21,880 nt of DNA. Source: C7867-002 sp964637485 (GTDB taxonomy: Bacteria; Patescibacteriota; Minisyncoccia; Phycocordibacterales; PALSA-1337). The notes beneath the pieces are model-generated. The model ran no database searches, was not told the DNA's origin, and worked only from the letters and a program-made list of their open reading frames with translations. Numbering within the stretch: the stretch's first letter is position 1; every line of letters begins with the position of its first letter. The position numbers were made by a program, and so were the translations under genes. This document shows positions 1 to 6,119 of the stretch, piece by piece. Location of the stretch: assembly GCA_964637485.1 (NCBI GenBank), contig CAZWUU010000012.1, positions 1 to 21,880 of the forward strand, in the 5' to 3' direction.

Positions 1-2
1 AA

Positions 3-467
3 GATAGTAAATATGTAGTAGATGGTCAGGAACCTGCTGATATCATCTATGATAATGATAACTTCCAAGTGACCATATCCTCTAGGGACGAAGCTGCGGT
101 CATGGGTATGCTAAGAAAAGCACATACCGCTAGTAGGGGCCACGTTGAAGGAAAAAATATAAATGTAGGAGGACTTAAGACAAAAATATTCGAGGGCTCC
201 TACAATTTAGATGGTGAATACGAATATTCGATAATTAGGCCGCTGAAATCGAAAATGTCTAGATATGGAAACCGTCAAAATCCATCTTTATTCGATGTGA
301 CAATGCTACTGCATTCCAATTTCCGTCCTATTTGCACGCCATTTTTTAGTGGTAGCGAATGGCAAAGCTTTCAGTTAGAACAGAGGACTTTTTTAGAATC
401 TCTTGGGTATAAGGGTATATACTTTATTGACCAACGAATGAATATACTAGTTTATTCGCGGAAATGA
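3..467 (+). CDS. Unrecognised protein, 3' part only (cut by window edge)
   Basis: The frame is open from the left edge to a TGA at 465-467, so only the last 154 residues are visible and the true start lies outside. An internal GTG at 69 could serve as a start, but nothing marks it as one. The product looks soluble and mixed alpha/beta, with basic stretches and the segment SLGYKGIYFIDQRMNILVYS near the C-terminus. I do not recognise the family. It converges with the minus-strand gene at 520-885, and an 11-bp hairpin sits between the two stops. Confidence 0.55.
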   Translation, partial: DSKYVVDGQEPADIIYDNDNFQVTISSRDEAAVMGMLRKAHTASRGHVEGKNINVGGLKTKIFEGSYNLDGEYEYSIIRPLKSKMSRYGNRQNPSLFDVTMLLHSNFRPICTPFFSGSEWQSFQLEQRTFLESLGYKGIYFIDQRMNILVYSRK

Positions 468-469
468 TA

Positions 470-497
470 AACCCCTAAGCCGAATTGCTTAGGGGTT
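470..497. terminator. 11-bp hairpin between two convergent genes
   Basis: AACCCCTAAGC (470-480) pairs perfectly with GCTTAGGGGTT (487-497) around a 6-base loop. It starts two bases after the stop of the left-edge gene and lies 22 bases past the stop of the minus-strand gene. Neither side has a strong T-tract, so termination efficiency is uncertain, but position and symmetry fit a shared bidirectional terminator. Confidence 0.6.
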
Positions 498-519
498 GGA
501 GTTTGATACGCGTGTCTCC

Positions 520-885
520 TTAGCGTGTTTCAGGACTAGTGCAGTAATACTTGAAGCTCCCAACCTGCTCGCCTTTACCGAGGAACTTCGCGTAAGGCCT
601 TTCGCCCATAACGAACGTGATGGCCTCTGCTTCACCCTGTTCCAACACCTTCTCGTTCAAGCCGTCAACGAGGACGAGCTTGAAGTGGTCACGAACGCTA
701 TTTTGAATTCCGAATTCCCAAGCCTCGCCATGATAGACGAAGTATTTAGGGTCTTTCGGAACCACACTAGCCATCTGACCATTTTCGATGTTCGGAACCT
801 GACTCTGCAACCTGCGATGCAGTTCGGCAATCGGTAGACGGTTGGTCTCGCGACTGCACATTGCTCTGTAAGGAAGCCTATACAT
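520..885 (-). CDS. Unrecognised small protein, 121 residues
   Basis: The ATG at 885 is preceded by AAGGA (895-899) at a spacing of 9 bases, and a perfect TTGACA/TATAAT promoter lies about 130 bases upstream, so this strand is preferred over the overlapping plus-strand frame in the same codon register. The product is soluble, with a central stretch FVYHGEAWEFGIQNSVRD and a C-terminal part rich in Lys, Tyr and Gly. There is no signal peptide or membrane segment. I do not recognise the family. The long leader suggests post-transcriptional control. Confidence 0.65.
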   Translation of the reverse strand: MYRLPYRAMCSRETNRLPIAELHRRLQSQVPNIENGQMASVVPKDPKYFVYHGEAWEFGIQNSVRDHFKLVLVDGLNEKVLEQGEAEAITFVMGERPYAKFLGKGEQVGSFKYYCTSPETR

Positions 886-1208
886 ACTTTGTCATCCTTT
901 TATGTTGTATGTACCCACACGGAATGTGCGGGTAACTGTCGCCGTTTTTGAAGCGGGTACAGTACACAAGAAAGACCGTGTCCTTGCTGTGTGCTATACC
1001 CTATTTCAACTCTGTATACATTATAGCATATCTAATCCTTATCTGTCAAGGTCTGATATGGTGAGGCGGACCGTGGGGTTAAAGCGAGACCGTAGTTGCA
1101 AACTTCGGACATCGGAAGAAAAACTCCGACTTCCCTGCCAATAAACAGGTTCTAACGTCGTCCAGTCCTCGGAGCCAAAAATATTTCTACATTACAGCAA
1201 TGAATTTG
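886..1208 (-). promoter_or_regulatory. Consensus sigma-70 promoter plus about 125-nt leader; otherwise no gene seen
   Basis: On the minus strand TTGACA (1044-1049) and TATAAT (1020-1025) are separated by 18 bases; both boxes match consensus exactly. Transcription would start near 1012, giving a leader of roughly 125 nt before the ATG at 885. The leader can form a hairpin from ACCCGCAC and GTGTGGGT around a 5-base loop (about 911-934). The plus-strand frame at 902-1144 has composition typical of a chance frame. Between 1050 and 1208 I see no gene, only the 3' trailer of the kinase gene. Confidence 0.7.
895..899 (-). promoter_or_regulatory. Ribosome binding site of the 121-residue gene
   Basis: AAGGA on the minus strand, 9 bases before the ATG at 885. 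It decides both strand and start for that gene. Few genes in this window have such a site. Confidence 0.6.
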
Positions 1209-1787
1209 TCACTCTAAGACTCTAAGACAATACGAAACAGCATCATCCGCCCGATCAAATGTCGGGTAGCCGTACTTCAATGCTTCTTCCCTATAATGGG
1301 GTCGTTCAATCTCAAAGAATGTCCTTGCTTCCAATTCTTGCAATTCAGAGGTATTACCCCAACGTGGATCTTTTATATTTCTTTCAAGAGTTTCTGCTAA
1401 AGATGATCCGATTAAAACAACACCATCAAAATCTAAATCTCTTTTTACTAAATATGGGAGCATGTTTACACTCTCGAAGATGACCGGCCTCGAATCATCC
1501 CTGTACTTATATATTTCACTTAGAAATGCTGGCCATAGCCCTTCTGATTGAGCAATGAGGTTATTCCACTGCCTTTCAGGACTAGTCGTGGATAGATAGG
1601 TCAGTTCATCTTGATCAATATAAAAATTTGTCCATTTCCTATATTGCTCATTAGACGAGAGTTCTTCACGAAAATCATCAAGCATTACAGCAATACCATT
1701 AACTTTTTCTGCGAGTAAATTTGTCAAATATGATTTACCAGATGTTGGGATACCAGTTATAAATAATCTTTTTCCTGAATGATTCAT
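1209..1787 (-). CDS. P-loop kinase (AAA_33 / adenylylate-kinase-like)
   Basis: A Walker A motif GIPTSGKS at residues 12-19, directly after the first beta strand (KRLFIT), followed by a conserved-looking LDDFRE segment near residue 36, points to a small P-loop phosphotransferase of the AAA_33/zeta-toxin/shikimate-kinase-like type. At 192 residues it has the usual single-domain length. The phosphate acceptor cannot be read from the sequence; small metabolites, nucleotides or antibiotics are all possible. The ATG at 1787 has no good Shine-Dalgarno site. It lies 51 bases downstream of the 115-residue gene in the same direction and may share its transcript. Confidence 0.8.
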   Translation of the reverse strand: MNHSGKRLFITGIPTSGKSYLTNLLAEKVNGIAVMLDDFREELSSNEQYRKWTNFYIDQDELTYLSTTSPERQWNNLIAQSEGLWPAFLSEIYKYRDDSRPVIFESVNMLPYLVKRDLDFDGVVLIGSSLAETLERNIKDPRWGNTSELQELEARTFFEIERPHYREEALKYGYPTFDRADDAVSYCLRVLE

Positions 1788-1838
1788 GATTACCAGTTTA
1801 CCAGCTCCCTATCTTCTTTGCTAAAATATCGCTCTCCA

Positions 1839-2186
1839 TTACTCAATCGCGAAGTCAAGCTGTTCCCCTGGAATGCCGAGTGATCGTCCGTAATCACAGG
1901 CATCTTTCCATGTTTCTTTTTGATCGTGCTTAAATTCAAAAACCTTATCTTTAAATACGGCAATTATGTTGTTACCATTCCAGAAATGCATGTACCATTT
2001 TCCAGATTTAATGTATCGAGAAACTTTATCAATATCATCTTTGGTAACTTTTACCGTATACAAATGCAAACGATCGGCAGGATTTTCATCTTTTGAAATT
2101 CTAAAGTCGATGATGTCTATATAATTAAGGATTCGATTATCCTCTAGACTTTCTTCTACGATTGTACCTTTGTATTCTATAATCAT
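1839..2186 (-). CDS. Conserved-looking unknown protein, 115 residues
   Basis: The product is small, acidic and soluble, with a segment GKWYMHFWNGN (about residues 62-72), a short beta hairpin (IIAVFKDKVFEF), and the C-terminal tail SLGIPGEQLDFAIE. It resembles an uncharacterised family I associate with CPR genomes, with no known function. The ATG lies six bases after TAAAAT (2193-2198), itself part of TGATAAAAT, and there is no ribosome binding site, so the mRNA is probably leaderless. It diverges from the DUF3850 gene and may be cotranscribed with the kinase downstream. Confidence 0.75.
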   Translation of the reverse strand: MIIEYKGTIVEESLEDNRILNYIDIIDFRISKDENPADRLHLYTVKVTKDDIDKVSRYIKSGKWYMHFWNGNNIIAVFKDKVFEFKHDQKETWKDACDYGRSLGIPGEQLDFAIE

Positions 2187-2192
2187 ATTTAT

Positions 2193-2224
2193 ATTTTATC
2201 ATTTTCATCACTTTCTGGTAAAAT
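2193..2224. promoter_or_regulatory. Divergent pair of extended -10 promoters
   Basis: Minus strand: TGATAAAAT with its -10 hexamer at 2193-2198, six bases before the ATG at 2186. Plus strand: TGGTAAAAT with its hexamer at 2219-2224, seven bases before the ATG at 2232. The -35 region of each overlaps the -10 region of the other (TTACCA and TTATCA at 17-base spacing). The two promoters cannot easily be occupied at once. Both would produce leaderless messages. Confidence 0.65.
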
Positions 2225-2231
2225 ATTTACT

Positions 2232-2504
2232 ATGCGAATCGAGAAAAAAGTGTGGCCAGAATATTTCCAACAAATCGTAGATGGTAAAAAGACCTTTGAA
2301 TTAAGGCTTAACGATTTTGATATTTCTGAAGGAGATACTCTTGTCTTGAACGAATGGGACCCAACTACCAAGGACTTCACCGGAAGGACACTTGAAAGAC
2401 AGGTGGGTTATGTCGGTAAATGGAAAATAGACGAGCTTACAAAGTTCTGGTCACGAGAAGATATCGATGACAAAGGTCTTCAAGTTATTTCTCTCAAAGA
2501 CTAG
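2232..2504 (+). CDS. DUF3850 protein (ASCH/PUA-like fold)
   Basis: The 90-residue product carries the DUF3850/ASCH signature DGKKTFELRLNDFDI at residues 18-32 (K20, T21, E23, R25), followed by GDTLVLNEWDP and ending in the usual GLQVISL strand. ASCH-like domains have a PUA-type beta barrel that binds RNA or nucleotide-like ligands; the role of DUF3850 proteins is unknown. The hexamer TAAAAT lies 7 bases before the ATG with no ribosome binding site, indicating a leaderless message. Its TAG stop overlaps the stop codon of the minus-strand remnant at 2501-2638. Confidence 0.9.
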   Translation: MRIEKKVWPEYFQQIVDGKKTFELRLNDFDISEGDTLVLNEWDPTTKDFTGRTLERQVGYVGKWKIDELTKFWSREDIDDKGLQVISLKD

Positions 2505-2635
2505 CGATACTTCGCCATCTCCTTCTCAGTCGGTCTCGTAATTCCATAGAACCCCTTCTTGATATTTGGGATCCAAATGTGGGCTTTATTCTCTTTCCAA
2601 AAGGTTCCAATTTCTCGTGCAATGTCGATACCAAA
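2501..2635 (-). pseudogene. 3' remnant of an unknown gene, copy A
   Basis: On the minus strand 44 codons end in the tail ITRPTEKEMAKYR and a TAG at 2501-2503. They follow the peptidase stop codon (2636-2638) directly and in frame, with no start codon of their own. Positions 2514-2628 match 7268-7382 over 115 bases without gaps and with about 11 differences by eye; most differences are silent (I/L, K/Q and Y/F being the main residue changes), showing that the ancestor was a real protein-coding gene. I do not recognise the protein. Its stop overlaps the stop of the DUF3850 gene tail to tail. Confidence 0.65.
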
Positions 2636-3277
2636 TTAGGAGTCAAAAAACTTAATCTTCCCAGGACCAATTTCCTCAATCTTTTCCTCGCTCACTATCA
2701 AGCCAGCATTCTCCGATATTGCAACAATTTTCTGTAGATCGAATCTCTTCATATAATCCCTAATTGAATCATCTTCAGTGCCAGTGTAGTGACACCAGAC
2801 ATCGTACCCATGAACAAGATCGAGGGCTGAGAAATCAGACAGCCCTACTTTATTCTCATCGAGAAAGCCTGCAGGAATTATCGTCTTTGCCAAAATAATC
2901 GCTCCTGCGCTTCCTCCGTAAATCAGCATACCATCCCTTGCAAGAGATGAAAGAATATCAAGGGTTCCAAATTCCTTAAGTTCTTTGAGTAACTTATACG
3001 TATTACCGCCCCCGATGTATATCCCAGAGAATTGCATGAAGTCATCTTTTGCTTTTGTTTTTAAATCTTCCTCAACCCACATGACAATATCCTTAACGCC
3101 AAGAGGTCCGAGAACTGCTGAAAGCCAGGCAACGCACCCAGAATAAGGATACTTAGCAGTATTTGTAGCGATAGGAATATAGAGCAATGGCTTAGACAAA
3201 TCTAAGGACCCGACAAATTTCTTGTCGAGCTCAATAGAATCTGTACCTCCGCCACCGCCTCCTAAAAATAATTTCAT
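2636..3277 (-). CDS. Peptidase S51 family, dipeptidase E-like
   Basis: The protein starts MKLFLGGGGG, has the strand-turn YIGGGNTYKLL (residues 87-97), and carries the nucleophile elbow GGSAGA with Ser123, the hallmark of family S51 (PepE, cyanophycinase). His163 in WCHYTG is a candidate catalytic histidine. At 213 residues it has PepE length and no signal peptide, so it is cytoplasmic. PepE hydrolyses Asp-X dipeptides; the exact substrate here is inferred. TAAAAT within TGTTAAAAT (hexamer 3284-3289) lies 6 bases before the ATG, so the message is probably leaderless. The TAA stop is followed in frame by the 44-codon remnant, so readthrough would add a tail. Confidence 0.88.
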   Translation of the reverse strand: MKLFLGGGGGGTDSIELDKKFVGSLDLSKPLLYIPIATNTAKYPYSGCVAWLSAVLGPLGVKDIVMWVEEDLKTKAKDDFMQFSGIYIGGGNTYKLLKELKEFGTLDILSSLARDGMLIYGGSAGAIILAKTIIPAGFLDENKVGLSDFSALDLVHGYDVWCHYTGTEDDSIRDYMKRFDLQKIVAISENAGLIVSEEKIEEIGPGKIKFFDS

Positions 3278-3283
3278 ACTGAG

Positions 3284-3292
3284 ATTTTAACA
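3284..3292 (-). promoter_or_regulatory. Extended -10 element TGTTAAAAT
   Basis: Reads TGTTAAAAT on the minus strand and ends 6 bases before the peptidase ATG at 3277. There is no ribosome binding site between, so transcription should begin at or beside the start codon. Confidence 0.6.
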
Positions 3293-3319
3293 TTATTTAA
3301 ACTCATTATAAATTTAAAA

Positions 3320-4639
3320 TTATTTCAACCTTTTGAGAAACTCCAAATCTCCTTTATCAATAAGGTTTTCGGGTAATTCGTTTATTGGAAACCATTTCCA
3401 TTCCTTGAATTTTTCAGGTTCCATAAGTCTGGGTTCACCAGAGATTTCGCATTCAACAAAATAAACACGATCGCCTTCCTTTACCCCATCTTTCTGTCCA
3501 ATAACCCTTATTGGAGTAATATCTGAAATGCCTATTTCTTCCGTGATTTCTCTTTTTAGAGTATTGATCAAAGTCTCATTTGTTTGTCCTCGACCACCTG
3601 GATAAGTCCAAACGGGTTTATCTTTAACGTACTCTCTAAGACCCATTAAAACCTTGTTATCTTTTCTGATGAAGGCGAAAATACAAAGCTGTTCAGGAAC
3701 AATCTTGAATTTTGAAAGTAGGTATTTTATATTCAAAGGATTCGCAAGCATCTCCATGCTCGGCAATCTGTTTGGTCGTTTACGCTCGTAGCCATAATAA
3801 GAACCAAATTTGGATTGAATGATACCGATGTAATATTTCAAGCTCCTCTTGAAATATCTAGATGTATTATGTGGATCGGAATAGTTAAGGAATATCTTTC
3901 CGCTCTGGTTATCGATGTCTGCATCATAATAACTATCTTTCCATGAATCCATATATACCTTTTTGTGAATCTCTTTCTTTTCACTATTCTTTTGGCGAAT
4001 GGACATGGTGGCAAAATGGAAATGCTCTACAAAACTAGTTTTGCAATCAATAATTGAGTATTCTGCTTTCCATAACTTGAGTGATAAATCACCATCTCCG
4101 TAATAAAAGGGATATTTATCTTCTTCACAATAACCAATGTCTTTCAATGCGCTTTTTAAGTACATGCCATGATTAATAGACAGCTTGTGTCCAAGAGTCT
4201 GTCTTACGTAATACATCTTTTCATATGGCAGGTTTCTCCAATAAAATGCGACCCCGCCGATTTTATTTCCTGCAGCTAATTCTTCTTCAAAAAGATTGAA
4301 TGCATTCATTATTGAATCAGGAACAAGCAGGCAATCATCCGAGATCATGACGACGTATTTCCCGTGACATGCCCGAAAGGCTATGTTCATGTAGTAACCC
4401 CAACTTTTTTTGTTTATTTTTTGCCCATTCCAATAACCGTTATTATGCTGAACGATCGTAATCACATCCTTCTGGGAAGAGAGATATTTGACACTGCCGT
4501 CAGATGATCCTCCGTCTATAACAATTATTTCATAAGGAACCGATATTCTATTTTCTCTGATAGTACGAATAGCCTTCTTCAAGAAAGGCTTTCGATTGTA
4601 GCTTCCGAGCACGATTGAAATGGTGGGTTTTATCTGCAT
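3320..4639 (-). CDS. Family 2 glycosyltransferase fused to a Nudix hydrolase domain
   Basis: From the ATG at 4639 the product has 439 residues. Residues about 5-215 form a GT-A fold GT2 domain: SIVLGSYNRK start, EIIVIDGGSSDGS, a metal/nucleotide-binding ISDD at 99-102, and FYYGDGDLSLKLW near 180-190. Residues about 315-439 form a Nudix domain with a complete box G-x5-E-x7-REITEEIGI at 349-371. The GT2 part should transfer a sugar from a nucleotide-sugar donor; the Nudix part should hydrolyse a nucleoside diphosphate derivative. The frame could start at 4735, but those 32 residues would run through the divergent promoter, and TTGAAA/TATAGT lies just upstream of 4639. No membrane segment is seen. 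Confidence 0.88.
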   Translation of the reverse strand: MQIKPTISIVLGSYNRKPFLKKAIRTIRENRISVPYEIIVIDGGSSDGSVKYLSSQKDVITIVQHNNGYWNGQKINKKSWGYYMNIAFRACHGKYVVMISDDCLLVPDSIMNAFNLFEEELAAGNKIGGVAFYWRNLPYEKMYYVRQTLGHKLSINHGMYLKSALKDIGYCEEDKYPFYYGDGDLSLKLWKAEYSIIDCKTSFVEHFHFATMSIRQKNSEKKEIHKKVYMDSWKDSYYDADIDNQSGKIFLNYSDPHNTSRYFKRSLKYYIGIIQSKFGSYYGYERKRPNRLPSMEMLANPLNIKYLLSKFKIVPEQLCIFAFIRKDNKVLMGLREYVKDKPVWTYPGGRGQTNETLINTLKREITEEIGISDITPIRVIGQKDGVKEGDRVYFVECEISGEPRLMEPEKFKEWKWFPINELPENLIDKGDLEFLKRLK

Positions 4640-4666
4640 GGACGATTTGTGATTTCTGTACTGGTT

Positions 4667-4710
4667 ACTATACCAAAACCCTTGATATATTTCAATATTT
4701 ATTGTATGAT
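4667..4710. promoter_or_regulatory. Overlapping divergent promoters
   Basis: Plus strand: TTGATA (4682-4687), 17 bases, TATGAT (4705-4710), serving the histidine phosphatase gene. Minus strand: TTGAAA (4690-4695), 17 bases, TATAGT (4667-4672), serving the glycosyltransferase-Nudix gene. The -35 boxes lie interleaved within eight bases, so polymerase at one should hinder the other. Confidence 0.7.
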
Positions 4711-4720
4711 TCTCTCCAGA

Positions 4721-4727
4721 AAGGAGG
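4721..4727 (+). promoter_or_regulatory. Strong Shine-Dalgarno site
   Basis: AAGGAGG, 8 bases before the ATG at 4736. It fixes this start over the upstream in-frame one at 4649. Confidence 0.85.
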
Positions 4728-4735
4728 GTTCTCAC

Positions 4736-5548
4736 ATGAGACTCATTGAAAGTTCAGATACTCGGAAGTGTATCCCGAGTGACGTTTTGGTCTTGATAAG
4801 GCACGGCATCGACGTTTCTATTCTCTTACAAGACTTGAATCAGCCGCTCATCGAGGAAACTAAGCCTGACATCAGGACCTTGAGCAAGCAGCTGATCAGA
4901 CTTTGTGGACGTATCGAAGCTGATCGAATCGTTCTCAGGCACAGCAACCGACTGCGGGCAATCCAGACGGCGTCCATCATTGCAGAGGAACTCTTTGCCA
5001 TAGACATGCCGACCGAAATTATGGAGACCTCAGGGGTGCGAGAAATTTACCAAGGCGACTTCATAATCAGGGATCATGTTACTGGCACGGAATACAAACC
5101 TCTGGTTGATGCATGGAACGCTTGGCAGAAGAAGCTTGATGCATGCGAACTGCTTTACCGGTTCGGAAACCCGCTTGCAGATAACTCTGGAAAAGCGGAA
5201 TTTCCCGAACTCGTGGGGTGGTTCAAAGAGTTTGGTGAGCATCAGGGAGATTTTTCCCTGCGTCTCTATCGCATGCTGAAAGAAGTCTTCGAAGTGTCGG
5301 GCGATGACTTACAAGTCATTGTCGGACACCAGGCATCGTGCTCAAGAATGCAAAGGATCGTCAGTGCGGCCTTACGGCTAAATAGCGCTGATGACTTCAA
5401 GCCTGGAGAGTTTGTGAAATTCCTCGAGAAGAAAGGCTCGAGAGTCACCATTGATCCCGCCTGCGGTATTGCGCTGAGAAAGCCAAATCAAAACCTCATC
5501 GTTTCGGTGCTCAAAAAGGAAATTAAATACCTTGAGAGCATCATCTAA
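4736..5548 (+). CDS. Histidine phosphatase superfamily (phosphoglycerate mutase-like) protein
   Basis: The 270-residue product has the family's catalytic LIRHG at 20-24 (His23 would carry the phosphate), the second conserved segment LRHSNRLRAIQTA at 67-79, and the C-terminal catalytic VGHQAS with His198. This branch includes mutases, phosphatases and phytase-like enzymes; the substrate is unknown. A region of about 60 residues between the second and third motifs is longer than in minimal members. The start is set by AAGGAGG at 8 bases and by TTGATA/TATGAT upstream. Codon usage is GC-richer than in the neighbouring glycosyltransferases. A hairpin terminator follows the stop at once. Confidence 0.85.
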   Translation: MRLIESSDTRKCIPSDVLVLIRHGIDVSILLQDLNQPLIEETKPDIRTLSKQLIRLCGRIEADRIVLRHSNRLRAIQTASIIAEELFAIDMPTEIMETSGVREIYQGDFIIRDHVTGTEYKPLVDAWNAWQKKLDACELLYRFGNPLADNSGKAEFPELVGWFKEFGEHQGDFSLRLYRMLKEVFEVSGDDLQVIVGHQASCSRMQRIVSAALRLNSADDFKPGEFVKFLEKKGSRVTIDPACGIALRKPNQNLIVSVLKKEIKYLESII

Positions 5549-5575
5549 GGACCCTGTGAAAACGGGGTCCTTTTT
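5547..5575 (+). terminator. Rho-independent terminator of the phosphatase gene
   Basis: AAGGACCC (5547-5554) pairs with GGGTCCTT (5565-5572), followed by TTTTT. The stem begins inside the TAA stop codon. The -10 box of the next gene starts three bases after the T-run. Confidence 0.9.
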
Positions 5576-5577
5576 GT

Positions 5578-5583
5578 TATAAT
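5578..5583 (+). promoter_or_regulatory. TATAAT box of the Nudix/glycosyltransferase operon
   Basis: A consensus TATAAT lies immediately after the terminator T-run, 11 bases before the ATG at 5595. The -35 position would fall inside the terminator loop and has no good match. The leader would be only about 4-5 nt. Confidence 0.55.
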
Positions 5584-5594
5584 CTGCTCAACTT

Positions 5595-6119
5595 ATGGAA
5601 AAATACAAACTTACTGAAATTAAAGACAAAAATGATTATAAGATTACCTATATCTGGCATCCCGGCATAATTCCCGAAGGCATACCTGTTCAGCAGGTGT
5701 ACGGCTTTTGCAGCACCAAAGACAACCTGGTCGCCCTTGTTCGAGAAAAGGATGATACCAGATTCACTCCTCCTGGAGGCGGTGCTGAAAAAGGAGAAAC
5801 CGCACTCGAGACATTGCACCGAGAATTCATGGAAGAGGCACAGTTTGTACCAGAAGATATTAAACTGCTCGGATCACTTGAAGTTATTAATCCTGGAGCC
5901 GAGGAAGAAATCCAGAAACATAATCTACAAGTAAGATTTGCATGCAAAATCGGACAAATGGATCACTTTGTCCCACTCAAAGACAACGAAACCGAGCAAA
6001 GAATATTTGTTTACTACAAGGATTTGCCGGAATACATCGGCTTCATTAACAAGTACACGAGCGGAAAAATCCAATACGATATGTATTGCGACTACGTTGA
6101 GGGAAAACTCGAACTATGA
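5595..6119 (+). CDS. Nudix hydrolase
   Basis: The 174-residue product has the Nudix signature at 62-84: G-x5-E (E68), seven residues, then REFMEEAQF. The penultimate Gly of the consensus (REUXEEXGU) is Gln83 here, while the metal-binding glutamates (E77, E80, E81) are kept. A preceding PPGGG turn and the strand GFCSTKDNLVALVR are typical. It should cleave a nucleoside diphosphate linked to another group; the substrate is unknown. Its TGA overlaps the ATG of the glycosyltransferase by four bases (ATGA), so the two are translationally coupled and likely act on related substrates. Confidence 0.88.
   Translation: MEKYKLTEIKDKNDYKITYIWHPGIIPEGIPVQQVYGFCSTKDNLVALVREKDDTRFTPPGGGAEKGETALETLHREFMEEAQFVPEDIKLLGSLEVINPGAEEEIQKHNLQVRFACKIGQMDHFVPLKDNETEQRIFVYYKDLPEYIGFINKYTSGKIQYDMYCDYVEGKLEL

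Noticed and set aside
496..837. Plus-strand frame of 113 codons opposite the 121-residue gene
   Set aside because: It starts with TTG inside the hairpin at 470-497 and is the in-register shadow of the minus-strand gene, which has a consensus promoter and ribosome binding site.
902..1144. Plus-strand frame of 80 codons
   Set aside because: Chance-like composition, no promoter or ribosome binding site, and it overlaps the promoter and leader of the minus-strand gene.
1211..1228. CTCTAAGA direct repeat at the end of the kinase gene as an attachment site
   Set aside because: Too short, tandem, and within the coding end of the gene; no integrase or partner copy seen.
1818..1826. TGCTAAAAT on the plus strand as a promoter
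   Set aside because: No start codon or gene follows within range; probably a chance match.
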